A DNA stretch of 46,950 bases from assembly GCF_003056335.1 (NCBI RefSeq), contig NZ_PYWA01000012.1, forward strand, positions 1 through 46,950. The letters run 5' to 3'. This DNA is from Paracoccus indicus (GTDB lineage Bacteria > Pseudomonadota > Alphaproteobacteria > Rhodobacterales > Rhodobacteraceae). Made by a program: the position numbers and the translations under genes. Of the stretch, positions 43,526 to 46,950 are shown piece by piece. Under the pieces are notes generated by a model that searched no databases, was not told the origin of the DNA, and saw only the letters and a program-made list of their open reading frames with translations. Position 1 is the stretch's first letter, and each line of letters begins with the position of its first letter.

Positions 43526-44025
43526 GAGGCTCTCAGCAGCGTTCTAAGCCCCTTCAGGCGCATCTCTTGCACCCAGATCCTACAAAATCGGCTTCCACGC
43601 GCCCCAGGGCCCCGTTCTGCATCTTCGCATCCCGGATCTGTCCTGCGCCCTCTCGCCAAGCCCTTGGTCCTGCCAGCGCGATCCTGGCGCGACCGCAGAA
43701 CGCCCCTCTCCTAGGCCCCGAATTGAAGCCTGCGCCTCGGCAGACTTTAAGATTGGCAAGAAATGGAAATGTAATTTTTTACACTTTCGGCCCCCCTAAA
43801 TCCCTGCATTTGCGGGTTGTGGAACGGGTCGAAATGTGAAGCCCCGCCGCGGCTCTCTCCGGACGTTCCGAGACCGGGAGCGTCCCGTCGATCAAGGATC
43901 TGTTCTGCCGGGGCAGGACGCGATCTGGTCCGCGCCTTACTTGCGGCGTTCCGCCTCACTGCCGGGGCGGCCGGCCTCCTGTACCCGGCTCCAGAGAGGC
44001 GCGGCTTGCTGGAAGGACGGAACAG
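43526..44025. other. Gene-free stretch between IS remnants
   Basis: No supported gene. It contains the AT-rich palindrome TGTAATTTTTTACA (43770-43783), which could be a regulator site, but no gene with a clear start follows it directly. Confidence 0.35.
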
Positions 44026-44175
44026 ATGAACCATTGGTTGGATGTCTTTCCGCTGATCTTCCTGCCCTTCAAACTGATCGTTCTGAGGATCGGAATGTTC
44101 TTCGCGATCAGGTGGCATGTGCAGCGGGACGATGAGGAACACGCTCAGCGGGGGCGAAAGCACGAACCGCGCTAG
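44026..44175 (+). CDS. Small membrane protein, 49 aa
   Basis: MNHWLDVFPLIFLPFKLIVL, then RIGMFFAIRWHVQRDDEEHA, then a charged tail QRGRKHEPR. One membrane helix with Trp/Phe-rich ends and a polar C-terminus. I know no named family. There is no strong ribosome site, and it lies between IS remnants, so expression is uncertain; the clean hydrophobic-polar design argues for a real small protein. Confidence 0.45.
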   Translation: MNHWLDVFPLIFLPFKLIVLRIGMFFAIRWHVQRDDEEHAQRGRKHEPR

Positions 44176-44179
44176 GCCG

Positions 44180-44660
44180 CGGGCGGTTCGCACCGATCCC
44201 GACCGGCGTATCGTAGAACGACGACCGCGACAGCCGCACCAGTTTGCATTGCTGGCCGATGCTCAACTCGGAATGATCCCAATTAATCATCGCACGTTTC
44301 TTCTCGGGACTCACCGCTTCAGCCCTTCGACGAAAAAATTGTTCTCAACAGCCAGCCTCCCAATCTTGGCATGGAGCTCTTTGATCTCTGTGTCTGCCGG
44401 ACTTTCCTGTTTGCCACCGCGAACAAAAACATCGGCCATGCTTTCACAGCCTAACGCTTCCATGTGCTGATCTGGGCCGGATGCATTTGGTGCTTCGCGG
44501 CAATCTCTTGGATCGCCTTGTCGCCACGCAGCGAGAGGTGGTCGCAGGAATTCGGACCGGTCGCCAAGCTCTGGCGATTGATGACGGTCCCGGCGCGCTT
44601 CGCGCACCGGGGGGAGCGCCCGCCAAGGAGCTGGCCGCCTCCCCACCGAATGGACGGGCT
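44180..44660 (-). pseudogene. IS3-family remnant (fourth), orfA end and orfB start
   Basis: On the minus strand: GDKAIQEIAAKHQMHPAQIS, TWKR, a stop, then after a frame change MADVFVRGGKQESPADTEIK, ELHAKIGRLAVENNFFVEG and a stop, then orfB MSPEKKRAMINWDHSELSIG, QQCKLVRLSRSSFYDTPVGI, after which homology ends. The rest of the element is missing. Confidence 0.75.
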
Positions 44661-44841
44661 GTGTAGTTTTTGAATGCTGTCGGACGTGAGGCCCCTTGTG
44701 GGCCGAAGGGACGACTCTGCGTGCGTATGCGCGCGCAGGCCGGGTGGGGGTCAGCGGGAGGGTGATCGGTCAAGCGACGCTTCCTGCAGAGAAAATACCG
44801 GCTTAAACTGCGAAAGTACAAAGCACAGGAGACGGTTTTCG

Positions 44842-45402
44842 ATGAACCTTGAGGATTTCTCAGCCGGTCTCGCCGACCTGATTGGAAAACCGAGCAGGCT
44901 GAGGCCCTTCGTGTGTGACGGCTCTCCCCTGAAGTGCCGGGTCTTCATTGTCGGGCACAACCCTGCAACGGCATCGGATCGGGATTTTTGGGAGGATTGG
45001 GGCCCTGATGGCTTCGACAAGGAAAGCTGGATGGCGGCCTACATCGAGGAACGGGCCAATCGACCGCTCAAGCCCGGAAAGTCGTACAGGCCCAGGATCA
45101 GCCCCAGCAGGCGTGTCATCGACCAAGTGGTCGCAGCAGCAGGCATGCCGATCCTCGAGACCAACATCTATGCAGGAACCTCGCCGGACATGCGGTCCCT
45201 CGGGGAACGGGACATGGCCCCGTTCCACTACCTGGTCGACACCATCAAACCGGACCTGATCATCACCCATGGCAAGGACGCAAAGGAGGCCGCAGATCGC
45301 TTGGGGCTTCCCGGCGAGGTCATCTCCGTCCCGCATTTTTCACGGGGCTGGTCGAAAGAGAACGCGATCGAGCTGGGAAGGGCTCTCCGGGCGAGATTCT
45401 GA
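44842..45402 (+). CDS. Uracil-DNA glycosylase superfamily-like protein
   Basis: A 186-residue soluble protein. CRVFIVGHNPATASDRDFWED resembles the G-x-N-P motif of Mug/TDG-type uracil-DNA glycosylases; ILETNIYAGTSP and PDLIITHGKDAKEAADRLGL follow in positions that fit the fold, and VISVPHFSRGWS may be the last motif. The identity is tentative and activity is unproven, because key residues differ from standard glycosylases. AGGAGA lies 9 bases before the ATG. It stands alone between IS remnants and small peptides, like cargo genes of plasmids. Confidence 0.5.
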   Translation: MNLEDFSAGLADLIGKPSRLRPFVCDGSPLKCRVFIVGHNPATASDRDFWEDWGPDGFDKESWMAAYIEERANRPLKPGKSYRPRISPSRRVIDQVVAAAGMPILETNIYAGTSPDMRSLGERDMAPFHYLVDTIKPDLIITHGKDAKEAADRLGLPGEVISVPHFSRGWSKENAIELGRALRARF

Positions 45403-45580
45403 GCACCTCGGTTCAACCGGGAGGCGGGGTTTCGGGCTGTAAGCGCTCTTATGCGGCGGCAAACCCCGGCGCTAAGGATTGCGCCCAGGTTGTCCATTCG
45501 GAACGCCACGCGAAAAGTTTTGGCCAGTCTTATATTCGGCGTGACCCGCCCCTCATTCTCTCGACAGTTCAACGGGAGAC

Positions 45581-45673
45581 ATGACCATGACCGACGTTCT
45601 TCTTATCATCCGCATTCTTTTGGGAATCCTGCGCGAACTGCTTGGTCTACTGCGCGACCGGCGCAAGCCCTGA
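45581..45673 (+). CDS. 30-aa amphipathic hydrophobic peptide
   Basis: MTMTDVLLIIRILLGILREL, then LGLLRDRRKP. GGGAG precedes the ATG closely. It is Leu/Ile-rich with Arg and Asp spaced 3-4 apart, ending basic, like a membrane-active helix. It could be a type I toxin-like peptide or a leader peptide. A GC hairpin CCCCGC-GTT-GCGGGG lies at 45785-45799 downstream. No family recognised. Confidence 0.35.
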   Translation: MTMTDVLLIIRILLGILRELLGLLRDRRKP

Positions 45674-46023
45674 CACGGTTGTCAGAGTGGTAAGAAATGG
45701 GAGTGTATTTTACGCACTTGCATCGCTGCCAAAGGCAATGCGAATGGACACCAGCATCCCAAGTATAAGGTTTATGTGCCCCTTCCCCGCGTTGCGGGGC
45801 GAGCGGATAATTTGGCCTTGTGCGAAATTTTCTAGTGAGTACACGTAAACCTTCCTATATCTGTCACAGCGCGGCCATAGGTTGATTTAGGGCGCTCTAC
45901 CAAGCTCGCCTAGGACCTCGCCGACAAACCTTGTGGCCCCGCCCGTCAGTCCCGCGTCGCAAGGCCGGGCCCAGGGTCCAGACGTATACCAACCGTAGCC
46001 CCCCTTCGGTCAAAAGCGCTTAC
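45674..46023. other. Gene-free stretch
   Basis: 350 bases with a GC hairpin at 45785-45799 (CCCCGC, GTT, GCGGGG) but no supported gene. Confidence 0.35.
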
Positions 46024-46713
46024 TCAACAGGCACTGTCAGGTGATCTATTGTCGAGCGGCAAATCACTTGGGGAATGTCGGTTCAGATGATGGGCGAGCA
46101 AATTGTAAAGTTCGACCTGTTGCGAATTTGGATTCGCGTTTTCTTTCATTATCTTATCAAGAACGCCCTTAAAGCTTTGTGCGATATCTTCAATATTTCG
46201 CAGACCGCCGGTCTGTGAAATATATTCGATTAAAAATGGCATAATTATTTTTGGTTTTTTAACTGTATTAGGCCTATAATTCTCAATTTCTCTTAATACT
46301 TCAAGTGCTTTTCTTGCATCTTTTCTTTGAAGATGCGCCCTCATAAGCGCAATTGATATCAAGTAATCTCCAGGATGTCTTCTCAGAGCATACTGAATAA
46401 CAATTTCAAAAAGCTTCGGCCTTCCCCTTAGCCTCCTTAGAAGAGCGGCGAGATATTTACTGTTGTCCTTTCGAACGCTGTGAACAAGCCAGTTTATTTC
46501 ACCAGAAGAACTACACTCCTTTGATCCGATTGCGCTTTCGATTACTTTACTTAAGGTTTTACTTAAAATTCTAGAGCGGCTTAATGATGACAGTGGGAAG
46601 TGCCCAGAATAAGGAACGAAGATTTCAACGCATGGGATATGCTTTTTTACCTCAGCAACCTGCCTCTTATCAACTCCATGTTGATCATGGATAAGATAGG
46701 CGATCTTGGGCAT
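46024..46713 (-). CDS. AT-rich hypothetical protein with helical repeats
   Basis: A 229-residue protein from ATG 46713: MPKIAYLIHDQHGVDKRQVA, then a helical middle with KYLAALLRRLRGRPKLFEIV and DYLISIALMRAHLQRKDARK, similar to TPR-like helix pairs. The frame can also start at a TTG at 46776, adding 21 residues. Neither start has a good ribosome site. Strongly AT-rich compared with neighbours, like the glycosyltransferase at 27695-28651. The opening resembles sugar-transfer enzymes, but no function can be claimed. Confidence 0.55.
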   Translation of the reverse strand: MPKIAYLIHDQHGVDKRQVAEVKKHIPCVEIFVPYSGHFPLSSLSRSRILSKTLSKVIESAIGSKECSSSGEINWLVHSVRKDNSKYLAALLRRLRGRPKLFEIVIQYALRRHPGDYLISIALMRAHLQRKDARKALEVLREIENYRPNTVKKPKIIMPFLIEYISQTGGLRNIEDIAQSFKGVLDKIMKENANPNSQQVELYNLLAHHLNRHSPSDLPLDNRSPDSAC

Positions 46714-46877
46714 ATGATTTATTCTTGGCGCCAATATTTCAGGTTCATAGACAGTTGTTTCATTGAGCTCCGCCAAGGATAGACTTTTAGATAAGCGAAT
46801 GGCATCATCTTTCCATCTACGCTGGCGATGTTGCGCAAATCAGCCCCGAGCATGACTGCCCCCTTTCCCGCCATTCT

Positions 46878-46950
46878 TCAGCGGACGGCTTCGATCTCGG
46901 CCCTGCCAAGGGCCGAGAAGCGGTTCATGATGGCGATGCGGATCTGGATT
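46878..46950 (-). pseudogene. IS5-type transposase, C-terminal end (cut by window edge)
   Basis: On the minus strand the frame reads IQIRIAIMNRFSALGRAEIE, then AVR and a stop at 46878-46880. This is a transposase C-terminus, most likely IS5-type. GTTGCGCAAATCAG at 46830-46843 just outside resembles, in inverted form, 108-121 (CTGAGATGTGCAAC). Confidence 0.6.

Noticed and set aside
43770..43783. TGTAATTTTTTACA palindrome as a promoter operator.
   Set aside because: No gene with a convincing start follows it, and no regulator can be named.
5752..45718. AGTGTATT-T-CGCACT-like 17-base sequence upstream of the lasso gene (5752-5768) and again at 45702-45718.
   Set aside because: 17 of 19 matching bases between two places in 47 kb is expected several times by chance, and nothing suitable lies downstream of the second copy.
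1..46950. CRISPR arrays, tRNA and rRNA genes.
   Set aside because: No regularly spaced repeats of CRISPR size and no tRNA or rRNA-like segments were found by eye.

Overview
The window looks like a nearly complete replicon of about 47 kb from an alphaproteobacterium of the Rhodobacteraceae, most likely Paracoccus or a close relative. The reasons are GC-rich codon use, the mix of IS3 and IS5 relatives, a RepA-type initiator with iterons, and a sinorhizobial-type exo gene set. Position 1-63 holds the first 21 codons of an IS5-like transposase and 46878-46950 holds the last 23 codons of an IS5-type transposase. Both are on the minus strand and both have a similar terminal repeat. This is what an assembly of a circular plasmid cut inside one multi-copy IS would look like (inference).

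Layout. 1-2000: IS-rich flank with a dead IS3 element. 2069-5601: a membrane acyltransferase-like gene, a second dead IS3 element and an ExoY-type sugar-phosphate transferase. 5904-11572: a six-gene lasso peptide operon: precursor, RRE (PqqD-like) protein, B2 protease, C cyclase, HPr-kinase-like enzyme and ABC exporter. 11548-17413: a minus-strand operon in the order exoL, exoA, exoM, exoP, plus a small membrane protein. 17899-27388: a secreted-type GH16 glycanase, the parA partition operon, an ExoO-like glycosyltransferase, the origin (DnaA box, TTAA-N7 repeats, six iterons), repA, a nucleotidyltransferase, another ExoO-like enzyme, an ExoK-like GH16 glycanase and an ExoQ-like polymerase. 27695-41660: an AT-rich glycosyltransferase, a dead IS5, a GMC oxidoreductase, more glycosyltransferases, a sulfotransferase, a Wzx/ExoT-like flippase and a pyruvyltransferase. 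42108-46950: IS remnants, a uracil-DNA-glycosylase-like protein, small membrane peptides and an AT-rich hypothetical gene.

How it fits together. Most genes would make, modify, polymerise, export and trim a succinoglycan-like acidic exopolysaccharide: ExoY starts the repeat on the lipid carrier, several GT2 and GT4 enzymes extend it, pyruvyl-, acyl- and possibly sulfotransferases decorate it, a flippase and ExoQ/ExoP move and polymerise it, and two GH16 enzymes cut it.

The most interesting part is the lasso operon set inside this locus. Its 45-residue precursor was found by reading the sequence. It has the leader pattern YxxPxLxxxGxxxxxTxG, an Asp at core position 9 for ring closure, and a C-terminal Ser. 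The operon also carries an HPr-kinase-like gene of the kind known to phosphorylate the C-terminal Ser of paeninodin-type lasso peptides. A nucleotidyltransferase of the type linked to further tailoring of such peptides lies next to repA. A second notable observation is two families of tiny palindromic inserts inside unrelated dead transposases.
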